A stretch of DNA of 64,000 nucleotides from Calliopum simillimum (lineage: Eukaryota > Arthropoda > Insecta > Diptera > Lauxaniidae). Both the position numbers and the translations under genes were made by a program. Each line of letters starts with the position of its first letter. Position 1 is the stretch's first letter. The notes under the pieces are model-generated. The model was not told the origin of the DNA. It saw nothing but the letters and a program-made list of their open reading frames with translations, and searched no databases. Shown piece after piece: positions 24,461 to 35,980 of the stretch. Location: NCBI GenBank assembly GCA_951812925.1, contig OX638372.1:4774001-4838000 (forward strand), read 5' to 3'.

Positions 24461-27400
24461 TTTCTTTGGCTCTGTATATGTATGTGAGTGCTATGCTTGT
24501 AGTAAATAAGTATATGTGCGGTTGTTTGAGTTTTCTGTGCAAAGGACTTGAAAGTAATCTTTTTCTTTGTAGAAGTTTTCTTATTTGTTGAATTAGCATA
24601 TTTAGATTAAGGCAAATGTCACACATACATTTGCAATTTCATTCAACTTTTGACACAGGAATGCGCCTTGGCAGTGGCTTCGAAAATTAAATAATATTTT
24701 TTTTTCCTTTTGTTCTTGTGAGGACTTTGACAAAGGATTAGATGACAGCAAAGCAAAATATAATTTTGTAGGAATGAAATGGTGTTAGTAATTTTGGGAG
24801 AATGACAAATCCTTTATTCAATAATTAAGTTTTTTCGTATTACAATACATGAAATTTCTAAAATTCTATAAAATGAAAACCATCTGGCAAGTGCTCTCCC
24901 ACATGCTGCAACAACATGTTGACCATCACATTAAGTTGCCACGTTTTATAAAATGCAAACCACAATGAACTCCTTCGTTTCGCATTTATTTGTTTTTATA
25001 TGGCACTAATGTGTTATGACTTTGCTTTGAAGTGCAGCAGTCCAGCACATAAAACGGAAACGGAAGCGGTAGCGCACATTGTCGTTGCATTTTGTAGCGC
25101 TTTAATAGCTGCTGACAGACAGCCCCGACTGCTTACCTGCCTACCTACCTGTGTTGCTCATACACCACTTGTCAAAAGCGTTGCAAATAAACTTAATTTG
25201 CTTTCACACACAATTGATTCTTTGCTCGCTTGTTCGTTTGTTTCACTTCCTCTATATCTTTCTCTTTCTTTACTGCTTCCATTGTTGCACCTTTGGAAAA
25301 ATTATTTTGCATTTCATGTGGTTCCGTTCCGTTTGTCCGTCCTCAATGCAATTGTGTTGACGCTAAGTGCTGCAGTGGGATGGAGTGGACTCTCGGACTC
25401 TTTTGCAGCAGGTGGTGGATGTGAAGTTTTTAATTTCATGACTGTAGGGTCATTTTTGTGGTTTTCTTTGATTCTACCCTTAAAGTTAAGTGTGATTTGT
25501 GTTTCATTGTTCATAGAATGGTTTTGTAGCATGAATGCAAATGAGTAGTATAGAGTTTGTTTGCAACTTTTAAGCAAACTTAGCTCCAGATGTACCTGGA
25601 TCCTCTATATTCCATTAAAAAGAAGCGAAATTTATTGAATCAACTACCAACTTGCACGTATTTGAGGCTAAATGCATACAAAAATAACCCAAAAAATGAA
25701 AGACTGGTTTGCGTTACGTTTCACGAAGCACCACAGCTTTATCATCAAACGCATTTTCCGACATCAAGAAGTACATAGAAGCATAGTATATTTATCCTTA
25801 AGCATATATTTGTTTAGAATCACAGCAAAGGGAAAATCCAGTAGTGGCAAAAGTTCTGCTTTTTGTATTCATTCATGGTACATTGCCATATTGATGTAAC
25901 TCGTTCATCTCACAGAATTTTTGATGAATCTCGCAGCATCCCTTTCTTACTTATTTCAAGTACAAAAGTACCAAGAAATAATCATTATCTTGCATAGCAA
26001 TGGAAAAATTTTGAAAATTCTGAAAAAGTTAAAAAAATTCTAACTTAAATATCTCGAAAAAAACACAGTTTTTTTTTAAAATTTAAAAATTTTTACAGAA
26101 CACTAAAGACTACCATTGAGTTATAGTGAAAGCTAGCAAAAATTCACTTTTTTTTATTTGATAAAAGTGGGTTTTTATGTAAAAAATATAAAACGATGAT
26201 TCCAAGTGGTTTTCTTTTCTGATTGCGTCCATTGACTTAAAACGAATACGAAATGCTTTTGGAACACTTTCCTAAGCTTTGCTCTATATTTAAGTGCTTA
26301 AATTAGTAGATATAAAGAACCAAATGGCAATTTTTTTTTAGTCGCATGCAAATTTGCAACAGAGAGTAGAGAAAGAACTAGGCAATTTAAAGGGGCTTTG
26401 TAATTTAATTAAGCACAAAAGTAAGTTTCACAATACTGATCCAATTCTACGAATTGTCACGAAATTGTGCAAACTACAACTACTGCTCCCGCTGCTCTCC
26501 TTAGTCCGAAACTGCTAAATTCAGGCAGCCAGCCATCCAGCAATGTTTAAATCTCCCTTTAATTAATGCAATTATGCAATTCGTACGCTGTCGCTCACAC
26601 TTGCATCATCCTTCCTGACTGCTGCTGCTGCTACTGTTACAGGGATGCATTGCATAGTGACAGGGGAATTACATGGATTCCCGTTCTGGGACGCAACATG
26701 CCTGACAAACGGCACATTTTGCATTTTGCAATTCGCATTCGTTTTCGTATTTTACAGAATAAAATTGTGCGAGATATATAATCCTATTTCTAGTCCAACC
26801 AGAGTGCCCAATGTGGTGCTGGTGGTGGCGTCGTACGAGAGGAAAATGCGCACGGATGTCAAAACTATTGGGTTGGCAATTGCTTACACAGACAAACTCA
26901 CATGCACGCAACATGTCAGTTGTTCACGTGTCAGATACATAGCTGCTGCTGCTGCCGCTAACAGTGTTGCCATGTTACCGCCATATTGATAGTGTTGCTA
27001 CGCTACAATTTAACTGCATCTCCCAAGTGATGTAACCGAGTATGGGAGGTGACCGTGTAACTGAATGACAAAAAATATGAATCACCGCACGCAGTTGCAT
27101 TGGATAGTGTAGGTCACTATAGCCGGCCGCGACAGTTCAGCGGAAAGCGCCCCGAAATAGCACTTGATTCGGAATTTGTTGAGTGCCCTTTGGTGCTGAT
27201 GTTGCTTTTGCTGTTTGCTGGTGTTGCAAATGCAACTAACACACAATGTTCGCCATGTGTCTGTGTATTCTATTCATATTGTATTCGCGTGCGTGTTCAA
27301 GGATTTCATTTGATATTATTCGGTTTTGGTAAACTTTTCTATATCTTTTCGTTAAAAATAATAATTTGGATTTTCAAGTTATTTTCCAATTAATTGTCCA

Positions 27401-28152
27401 TACTTTTCTGGATGCAAACAAAGTGCTAAATGCGTTTTTTACATCTTACAACCAGCATTATTTGATAAAAAAAATTCTTACTATAAATTTATAAATTACG
27501 AGTATTTCACCCTCCCAAATCATATCGCTAAAAAAAAGCGACACTGTTTAGATGGAGTAGGGCTGAATCGCGCTGGACTTCATTAAGGGGCCAAATTGAT
27601 TTCACTTTGCGTTCATAACATTTAATTAAGCAAATTTAATTTGTTGCCAAGCGCAATTACCAAAATGAAGTATTTTACTAAAAGCTTTACACCAAAAATT
27701 GTTCTTTCCCCCCGCACACCCCAGCACGCGAGCACAGTGTGACAATGGCGTTAGGAGACGGGTCTTTTACTTCTTTTTTTAAAGTTAAACACGTGACCCC
27801 GTTGGCCGTTACTGTAGGGCGATAGCGTGTCGACTTTTAATTTATTTTTAATAGAAATTTATGTTGTTGCTGTTTGTTTTTGTTTTCAATGTTACTTTTC
27901 CGGTAAGGTTTTCTTCAAGAGGGGGAGGGTTGTTCTCTGCCGTTTGAAATTGTTAGTTAAAGCAACAAGCGCGACAATCTTAACGCTTTGTGGCCATTAT
28001 TTACAGCAAAAATTAGTGCAATGCAGAATGGGCCTCTGATGTTGAATCCCTGCAAGTGAATATGGTCAATTCCTATAAGGACAAAAGGCACAGTGGGTTA
28101 GAAAAATTTAACAAAAAGCAACAATTTTACAAATTTATATTGCTTCAAAATA
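24461..28152. other. Spacer, no gene recognised
   Basis: About 3.7 kb. The longest chance-type frame (25000-25548) is rich in L, S and cysteine, shows no domain and overlaps other frames, so it is not called. Locally higher GC occurs at 25000-25450, 26560-27000 and 27090-27240, possibly conserved regulatory or exonic DNA, but no splice-framed exon could be defined. Confidence 0.4.
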
Positions 28153-28414
28153 ATTGAGGAGTGGCCGTACCAAAGGGCATAAGTACCATCACGAAGCAAA
28201 ACTAGTGTCATGATATGAATTGGGTGACATTTTGTTAGAAATGATTAATATTGTTTTCTGTTTTCACGAAATATTTACTTGATGGTGTGGAATTGATGGT
28301 ATTTTATTGAATAAATAATACCGGTCAAATAAACGATTGTTATGACACATAATATGTATGACATTACTTTTGCATCGAAATTTATTAAGCCCTTTGGTAC
28401 GGCTACTCCTCAAT
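28153..28414. mobile_element. 262-bp foldback MITE, family B copy 3
   Basis: Starts ATTGAGGAGTGGCCGTACC and ends GGTACGGCTACTCCTCAAT, with the same internal order as copies at 12914 and 14412 (TAAGTACCAT, TGTCATGATATGAA, then TGACATTACTTTTGC). Length differs by one base. It lies about 15 kb from the other two. Confidence 0.92.
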
Positions 28415-28502
28415 GGTCCTAAAAAAATCTATGCAAAATGATTTATTGAGGGCATAGTATGTAAGTAAATAATTTGCATACAGAAAAGAAACATAATAAA
28501 GC

Positions 28503-28770
28503 AAGGGTGTCAGAACAAGAGTAAGCCAATTTTGGTTCGTATACAACAAACACAATAGTTTTCAAAAATTCAAAATTTTTCGGAATTACAACACCCATGG
28601 AAAATTGTTTTTGTCATTTTTTTTTTTGTTATATACAAGAATCGTCAGTCGTTGTTTTCATGGGTGTTGTTATTGCGAGAAATTTGCAATATATTGCGTT
28701 TGTCGTAGGCAAAAATCACAAAAATGAGCAATTCGTTCACAAATGAGCATTTGGGTTCTATCATCGTTGG
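28503..28770. mobile_element. Foldback element, family C copy 1
   Basis: The left arm contains AATTACAACACCCATGG and the right arm contains CATGGGTGTTGTTATTGCG, its inverse. Outside these lie ACAACAAACACAATAG and the inverse of CTACGACAAACGCAATAT. Pairing is imperfect towards the ends, so boundaries are approximate. Related text occurs at 50690-50850. Confidence 0.65.
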
Positions 28771-30173
28771 ATCTCTTTCTCTCGCATTCTCACAGATCTA
28801 TGTAACGAAATGTGTCGTGACCCACAAATTCCACCCACAGTGCAACCAAAATAGTTTCATTTCAAAAATATTTTCTCAAAAGTCCAAATTTACATCACAC
28901 TAAACCACTGTGCGAGTGACACGCTCCAATGCAATCAACAACTACTGTCACATATTCAGCTGTAATCAATGGACTTTACTTTATCCATTAGGAAAAGTGC
29001 GTGCTCCAATAAGTTATATACACACACATACATTTATAAAACCAACTTACCTTTAGATAGACAGTTGGACAGACAGACAGAACGACCAGAAGCAAATAAG
29101 TGGACAGACAAAAGAGACAAGTAGATATTGCAAGTAAACAAAAGACATTACGAACTAATGGAAGAAGACAACTTTAAGAAGGCCAACACATGCACAAGCA
29201 CACACACACATACACTAAAGTATAACAGGAACACGTATACACAGAGTTAGTTACTGAAAAACGCAGCCTAAAAGGTGCTTCTTCTAGTACAGTCAGTATG
29301 CACGGGGTAAATATTCAATTATGTGACACAACCATTGAATAACTTCATCTAAGACGAAGGAAGAAAAGGAAAAAGAACAAAAACCAAAACAGAAGAAAAT
29401 GGCAAGAAGTCAACTACCAACGTAGGCACTAAAGTCAGCCAGAGGACACGAAGTAAATTACACGTAGAAAATAGTTAAAAGCCTTAAAAGTACGAGGAGT
29501 GTACAGAAGAAGCAGCAGCAGCGCACAATTTTCAATAAGAAACTTTTGCCGCCAGTTTGCCGGTGAATAAAACGTTGTTAGTATGGAACTGAAGCAGGGC
29601 TTAGAGGAATATTTCGAAATAAAGTTAATCAAAATCGGTGTTGTTTTTGCTATACTATGGTTTCTTCTGTAAGGGTATAATTTTGGGTATTTCATATACT
29701 TAGTATGTAAAAACCATCATATCTCGCGGAAATTTTAGCAGATTTCTAAGCTCTTGACTCCTTCTTGAATTTTAGACTCAAAACATAAAAAGGTCGCTTT
29801 TCCATTAAATTTGATTTTTTGTTTAACAAATGACGCCTTCTAGCTAAAAAAAAAACTTAAAAATTAAAAATTTTTCACACTAATTTTTGCCTTTTAAGCT
29901 TCATTCAAGACTGCCATCTTTTTGAAAGTTTGAGTCAAAACCAAGTAATCTGTCTTTATTTGATTTTCCCATTATTTCGCAGTATGAGGTGGCCGGCCAG
30001 CCGTCCAGAATTTTGTAAAACAGTCCTGGATTTTCCCCTTTCGTCCCGTATTCAATAACTTCACATAAATCTCCCAGATTTTTACGTATGTCCCGGAATC
30101 ATCCCAGAATCGTCCCAGATTTAAGATGGAAACATATTGTATTTGTATTTTCTTTTATTCTACAACAATGTTA
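28771..30173. other. Spacer, no gene recognised
   Basis: Includes GACAGTTGGACAGACAGACAG near 29061 and a patch at 30000-30125 where GTCCCGGAAT, GTCCTGGATT and GTCCCAGATT recur, perhaps a worn short tandem repeat. No coding region supported. Confidence 0.4.
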
Positions 30174-30440
30174 GTTTATGGACCATAGACCATGAAGAAC
30201 AGATCTTAGAACAAAGATAACGAACTATAGACCATATACTATTGGCCATACACTATTAAGGCCAGATCATAGACCAAAGATTATAAACCAAAAACAATAA
30301 GATCATAGATCATACATTATAAAACATAGACTATAAAGTACTTATCATAGATCAGGTATTATGGACAATAGGCAATAAAGATCGGATCAAAGATCATGTA
30401 TTATGGACCATAGACCACAAAGGACATGGACCATATATTG
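30174..30440. repeat. Degenerate ATAGACCAT minisatellite
   Basis: Words such as TATGGACCATAGACCAT, GATCATAGACCAAAG and ATAGATCATACATTAT recur about a dozen times. The unit is roughly 9-20 bp and highly mutated. Confidence 0.8.
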
Positions 30441-30476
30441 TGGATTTTTACTTTTGTACCACCTGTATAAAATAAT

Positions 30477-30605
30477 AGGGGAAATCCTGAAAACGTGTAA
30501 AAGCCTCAAAAATCTCGTAAAAGTTGTCAAAATCAATACGAAATTTGACAGTTTTACGAGTTTACGAGGTTTTCGAGGCTTTTACACGTTTTCAGGAATC
30601 GCCTT
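30477..30605. mobile_element. 129-bp foldback, family D copy 2
   Basis: Left end AGGGGAAATCCTGAAAACGTG, then TAAAAGCCTC. The right end reads GAGGCTTTTACACG, then TTTTCAGGAATCGCCTT. The loop contains TCTCGTAAAAGTTGTC and its near inverse. End text and CGTAAAAGCCTC motif link it to the element at 19293-19654. It is a shorter, simpler member. Confidence 0.8.
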
Positions 30606-32063
30606 GATATGTTTCTAGTCCCGGATTTGACTGAAATCAGTTTTCTGAATAAAACCAAAGAAAAGTATTATTCGTATTAATTATCCAAATAACATGGAAT
30701 AAATGGGCCACCTTATATTGAGTAACCAAAAAAATTAACACAGATTTTCAGCAAAAAGTCTAGGCATACTTAGTTTTTTTTTCTCCCAACATTGAGCAAT
30801 GAGCTGTTGCGCCTAAAATTTTACTATAAAATAGATAAATTTATGTGTGCAAGTAAGTATATTCCATTATTGTTGTTCTTGTTATACAAATTATTTTTAT
30901 GTGACCTCAGGGATTGTAAAAGCATGTAGAAATTATGAGGCTTTTATTTAATTATCATTATAAAGTTATTAACAAAAACAAAGAAAGAAAAAGGTAACCT
31001 TAGGGCCAAAAGACACATAAAAATTTGGAAGGAGACTTTCAATTTAAAGAAAAAGAAAAAAAGGACGCATATTAATAATTTATGAAAAAGGAAAAAAGAC
31101 ACAGATAGTAATAATAGGTCAAGTGGTTGGTATAGGTAGAAAAAAGCAACGTATTTTGTATAACAACAGAACCTATAAATTAATTATGAAAGCAACGTTT
31201 ATTAAGATTAATTCAAGTGGTTGGGAAAAATAAAAATTTCCAAGGAATGTATCAGTCCTTTTGCAATGCCCTTAAAGTTGCTCATTCTGGCTTTCTCATA
31301 CCATAAAGTCCTGCTTTTGTTTTTTAACCCTTAAATGGCTGAAGTACTTTGCCAAACAATAGTTTATCTATATCTACTGCTGTTTCGCAGATATGAGACT
31401 GTGGCATATGTTGTTGTCTTCCTCCAAAAACACATAAAAAAGCGAAGTGGTGTAGCAAATCTTTTAGCTGCTGGTATCTTTGTGTCGTCCTAGCAAGCAT
31501 TCCCTCTGTCTCTTCTGTGCTTTGTTTGTATTGTTCCTTTTGTATGACGAAGAAAGGTACTTGTATGTTACATTGTTTCCGTGTATGTGTGTTGTCTTAA
31601 ATAGCTTTTCATCCCGTTGAAAGGCTTTGAAATTTATGATAGAATTTTTGGTTGCAAAACATATAGAATTTTTTTGTTGCTTTTTTTGTTGTATTTGTCG
31701 TTTGGCCACAAATGGAAAAAAGTATGTTCACATCAGCAGGAGGCACAACAGCAATAACAATAGGGGCGCTGGAAAACATGTCAACTTCATGCACCGCAGA
31801 CAAGTTTTTGTTATTGTTACAAGAATTATTTATCGCCGTTGCATGCAATTTCAAAGAAAGGGAAATTTTTGGTGGCTTGCGAAAAATTGTCAAATACTAA
31901 AGTTGAGTGTTTGTCCTTTGAAAAATGTTTAAGTTAATACTCTTTTGAAATTTAAAAAAACAGGTAAATTAAAAAAAAAAAATTTAATTTTCTTTTTCAA
32001 AAGAAAAATTTCATAACTGAATTCTTCTTGAGGAGGGTAATTGAATTGTAAAAATTCTAGATA
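30606..32063. other. Spacer, no gene recognised
   Basis: AT-rich DNA. Overlapping short open frames at 31464-31932 on both strands show no family and are not called. Confidence 0.4.
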
Positions 32064-32395
32064 TGTCCACTCGAACATGGAAATTGTTTTGATGCGGTCG
32101 GAAAAACAGTTTTTACTCAAAACCAAGGCTTTTGAAATCTTTAAAGCGTCCAAAAAATTCGTATGTTTTTTTTTAGAATTATTGAGAACAATCCATAATT
32201 TTTTTTTAAAATTGGTCAAAAAAAAAAATAAATTTTTTAAAAAGTTTCAAAAAATTCTGAATAAATTTATACGTATTTCTTGGACGATTTTAAGCATTTT
32301 TTGCCCTAAACAATTTTTTCGTAAGACACTTTGGTTTTTAGTAAAAACTGTTTTTCCGACCGCATAAACAAAATTTCTATGTTCGAGTGGCCAGA
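32064..32395. mobile_element. Foldback element, family E copy 1
   Basis: Left arm CCACTCGAACATGGAAATTG, then GATGCGGTCGGAAAAACAG and TTTTTACTCAAAACC. The right arm is the inverse: GGTTTTTAGTAAAAACTG, TTTTTCCGACCGCAT, and CTATGTTCGAGTGG. The centre is near 32230. A single arm of the same family lies at 46857-46985. No target duplication could be fixed. Confidence 0.82.
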
Positions 32396-33242
32396 CATCG
32401 GTCAATTTTTAACCCAAGACATTTTTTTATAAAGCATTGTAACGAACCTTTTTGCCGATAGCCGGGGTTTAGCCGTAGATGCCCAGGGTCCGTATAAAAA
32501 ATTTACTTTCCCGCCAAGGTAAGAAACACTTTTCACAATTTCCTGGGTGTTACTTAACAATTTTATTTCACTGTTTACATTTTCCTTGAAAAGCACTCTT
32601 AACCCAATCCCCGCCAGTAATGCCATACGGCACAGTTAAAACGCATTACCCGAATGTTCACCAAAATCATTTTGTAACTTATTCGCACAGGCTTTTTGTT
32701 TTTTATGTGCGTAGAAATGTTTGATCTATCATTTGATGCATTCCACGCGTAAATTCCATCAACTTTTCAAGCGTGAGCGGAGAGGAAGTGATCATTGAAA
32801 AATTATTCGAAAAAAATCGATTATGGCATCGAGACGTCGCACACAGGTGCCAATCCAAGTAAAAGCTGGCCAAAAATCGTGAAATCGACTTGCGATTTCG
32901 ATTATTTTTTCAGGCTAGTTTTGTAAAGAGAACACCAGCGCATGATTTGGCGTTTGAAATATTACGTTATACACAAATAATAATACAAATAAAAAATTAA
33001 CAGCTTTCCCATGTTGTATTTGGAGAAATTTATATCAAACTTCATATAACTTGCTGATCGCGATGTTTCCGACAGTTGTTGTGGTTGTGGCAGCTTTGCC
33101 ACTATTTCATTTTGGTAAATTTCGCTGGTATCCGGTAAATCGGGATACGTGAATCTGTCATTCTTTCTTTTTAGTAACGTACTTTCTTGGAACGGCTTTT
33201 AGAAATGGTCTGACGATTTCTGGAGTCATTTCAGCTGCTGCG

Positions 33243-33655
33243 GACATGTCCACACTAGCCCTATTTCAGTTGTCCACACTAGCCCCCTTATGTCTTTTTA
33301 AACAAAAATATTTTTTTTTTAATCTTACGGTAAAGTTCTTCAAAAATAATATCAATGGTGTAAAGAGACACTATTTTAAGTTTTATTATCTATTAATACT
33401 ACAGCAGAAGAATAATTAGTTTAAAAGTATCAATGAAATTACGAAACAACAAAAAAATTACTTTTTGCTGCGTAAAGCACGTTCCGTCACGTTATCATGG
33501 AAAGCTGAACTGTCAACAAATGAATTTTTTTTTGGTGATGCAGAGTGCAAATACCAACTTGAAAAATATAAAACAGAAACAAAAAATTCAAAACAGCGCG
33601 AGAATTTGAATTTGTCCACACTAGCCCCCAGTCCACACTAGCCCCCCCCTCCCCT
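33243..33655. repeat. Direct copies of TCCACACTAGCCCC flanking 330 bp
   Basis: TCCACACTAGCCC occurs twice near 33250-33288 and twice again near 33615-33645, always in the same orientation. The segment between is AT-rich. Terminal direct repeats of this kind could belong to an unrecognised element or a recombination remnant. Confidence 0.65.
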
Positions 33656-33945
33656 ATTCTTAGTATCTCAGTGAAATTTGGACGGCTTACCTCAAAAAAC
33701 GCTTTTAGTATAGCATTTTGAAACTTTTGCTTATATGGGAGGTGCCACGCCCCCTTGCCCAATTGTACCCATTTTTTGTTTTGAGAGCTTGCTTTTATCA
33801 TTTTTAGTGTTTCAGTGAAATTCGGTTGGACCATCTCAAAAAACGCTTTTAGTATAGCATTTTTAAACTTTTGTTTGTATGGGAGGTGCCACGCCCCCTT
33901 GTCCGAACTCAACTTATTTTGGTTCAAAAGTTGCACTCACTATCC
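33656..33945 (+). repeat. Tandem pair of about 143-bp units with GGGAGGTGCCACGCCCCC
   Basis: Both units read CAGTGAAATT, then CTCAAAAAACGCTTTTAGTA, then TAGCATTTT, then TATGGGAGGTGCCACGCCCC. The same unit occurs once more, on the minus strand, at about 56180-56286. The repeat keeps the minus strand open, giving repeated KGAWHLPYKQKF-type text at 33487-33936. That open frame is a repeat by-product and is not called as a gene. Confidence 0.85.
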
Positions 33946-34380
33946 CTAGTGCCTAAAAACTGATTTTTAAAAGTTTACGTGGAGAATTACATTTTTGGCC
34001 AGCTTTTACTTCGATTGGCACCTGTGTGCGTCGGCGAGTTGCAAAAAATTATTTATTTGTATTTCGATTGTGAAAAAAGTAATTATACCAAATTGAAGAG
34101 TAATACAGTTGTTTCTAAAGTGCATTTATATGTTTCCATAAGTTGTTCCTTACTAAGTGATTGGCCTGAATATATTTTAAGTGTGCCATATGGCATCACT
34201 GGCGGGAACCGCTTATTTCAATAATTCAATTCATAAATAATTTATGTGGCGAAAATATCTACCTGGGGGAGTTTGAACACCAAAAAACCCACCCCTTGTT
34301 AATAGGCCTGGGTGTCATATGAATTTTTCGAGCCAATGCTTATGCTTATCTTTGGTTACAATGCTTGTAGTTAATCGTGA

Positions 34381-35122
34381 ATATTATTGGATCATTAAAG
34401 CCACGATTTTGGCTGGCATGTCTCGAAATAGTTTCAATCAAATAAGCCGTTTTATTCACTTTACACTGAAAAAGCACATTGATCCCTTTCATCCCTGAGC
34501 ATCATTTGATGAGTCCATGACACAGTATTTCAGACTGCTTTCATGCAAATAGCTTATTTGAGCCAAACTTCTTCGATTTAGATACATTGCATGGTGTCTG
34601 AACACTCTTGGAGGGTATTTGGTGTCCTTTGGTATTTACCGAGGAAAGTATTGTTGTATTCACTTTGTGGCAGCTCTATGACAAATGATCAACGCCCTTC
34701 CTGACGACATTCGTGCCCTCCTATTCCACTTTTACTTCGATAATTTATTAACTGGAATCCCAGTTTCAAATTATTTGCAAAGCTTAGTCTACAATGTAAC
34801 GGAAACCATAAGAGAAAATTGCATTCCACACAACAGCCCACTTCCTGGAAAGACATCATGAAAAAAAAAACCAAGAGGGCATATCAAATTTGCAGAAAAC
34901 AAGGAATTTGACATCGCCATTGTAAAGTGGAATGATAATAATTGCGTTTTAGTTTCTTCTACTTCACATGGAAGAGATCTAAAATCAATAGCTACGCTCT
35001 TTTGTAGAACAGAATGAAAGCGTATAATGGTCGAAAGTCTAAAGGCAGTCGAACCATATAATAAATGTATGGAAGGAACTAATCGAATGGATCAAAATTC
35101 ACGTTTTAATGGAATCGCTCAT
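34381..35122 (+). pseudogene. piggyBac-like transposase pseudogene, interrupted at its 3' side
   Basis: In shifting frames the plus strand reads, in the order of the piggyBac transposase family: GMSRNSFNQISRFIHF (about 34415), SFDESM near a stop (about 34507), FYFDNLLTGIPVSNYL (about 34729), ETIRENC (34801), KPRGHIKF (34869), VKWNDNN (34924) and PYNKCMEGTNRMDQN (35057). A stop codon (TGA at 35017) lies between the last two, and other stops and frameshifts precede. Where most family members have GVDxxDQ this copy reads GTNRMDQ, so the first acidic residue of that motif is lost. The frame runs into the foldback at 35123, and a little more decayed sequence may continue at 35981-36130. No N-terminal part or terminal repeats could be placed. 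Not functional. Confidence 0.78.
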
Positions 35123-35980
35123 TAGGGGAACTGATGCTATTGTGGTATAGTTTTTTAATGTGGTATGGTCGCATATCTCCGAATTGGGAAAGAACCTGCA
35201 AACGTCACTGCTTTTATCCTATCAAAAAACATGAAAAACCAGGGATGTGTTGCTGTCATGCACCAAACAAAATTTTTCTGGTGTCAGTTGAACGAAACGT
35301 AAGTCGCGTGTGGTTGATTTTTTTTCCCGGATTTTCTGCAAAAAAATTTTGTTAAGAAAAAGTTGCTTTTTTGTGAAGTTTTATTTATATTCGGTAAAGG
35401 TTAGTGCTAAGTATTGCGAATTTGGTGTTTAACTGTGAAAATTCACAAAGTTTCCCATTTTATTTTTAGAATTTTGTAATTTCTAAAAATTGGCCAGTGT
35501 GGTATGGTCGGGATTCGCTAATGTGGTATATGAATATTTTTTGTTATTCTTAACATTATTTGATTGCTGTTTATTGTTTTATTAAAACTATGAGTTTGAG
35601 AACCAAGGTAAATGTTATTATGAACTTATTTCATACCTTTCAAACTTTATATTTGGTTGTATGGTTAAGTATACCACATTACCCTACTTATATGTACCAC
35701 ATTACCAGCCCACTTTACAAGTACTGATCAGTATATATACCACATTGTGCCACCATATATACCACATTACCTCCCAACTTTTTGAAAACAGCTTTTTTGA
35801 CTTTTTCCAGATTTTGCTCAATAACTTTTTTTTATGAAATTGCATACATTTTATTGAAATATATTCTGTAGCCAATACTTCAATAAATAGCATACAAAAA
35901 TTTGGCTGAAATAGATCTAACGGTTCTTTTTCAAATTCCACCTTAACATTAGCTATACCACAATAGCATCAGTTCCCCTA
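35123..35980. mobile_element. 858-bp TA-flanked foldback rich in TGTGGTAT motifs
   Basis: Ends TAGGGGAACTGATGCTATTG and, inverted, CAATAGCATCAGTTCCCCTA are perfect. If TA is the target duplication, the element is 35125-35978. TGTGGTAT recurs at 35141, 35159, 35498 and 35519, and the inverse ATACCACA recurs near 35671, 35694, 35737 and 35759. It is inserted inside the piggyBac-like pseudogene and so is younger than it. A frame at 35134-35355 has no recognisable domain. Confidence 0.85.

Larger units (their letters stand above)
32606..34210. mobile_element. Large foldback with CCCGCCAGT ends, holding other repeats
   Basis: The left end CCCGCCAGTAATGCCATACGG matches the inverse of the right end, CATATGGCATCACTGGCGGG. 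Deeper inside, CGCACACAGGTGCCAATC and AAGTAAAAGCTGGCCAAAAA (about 32849-32888) are inverted at 33990-34033. Between the arms lie direct repeats (33243-33655) and a tandem pair (33656-33945), which I take as later insertions. No coding region. Confidence 0.7.

Noticed and set aside
25000..25548. 182-codon open frame on the plus strand
   Set aside because: No recognisable domain, leucine- and serine-rich low-complexity stretches, several competing frames over the same bases, and no supporting exon signals.
26566..26989. Possible exon around two overlapping frames in a GC-raised patch
   Set aside because: No domain, no consistent splice signals, and both strands are open over the same bases.
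33487..33936. 149-codon minus-strand frame with repeated KGAWHLPYKQKF
   Set aside because: It overlaps the tandem GGTGCCACGCCC repeat, and its internal repeats follow the DNA repeat. Such frames are repeat by-products.
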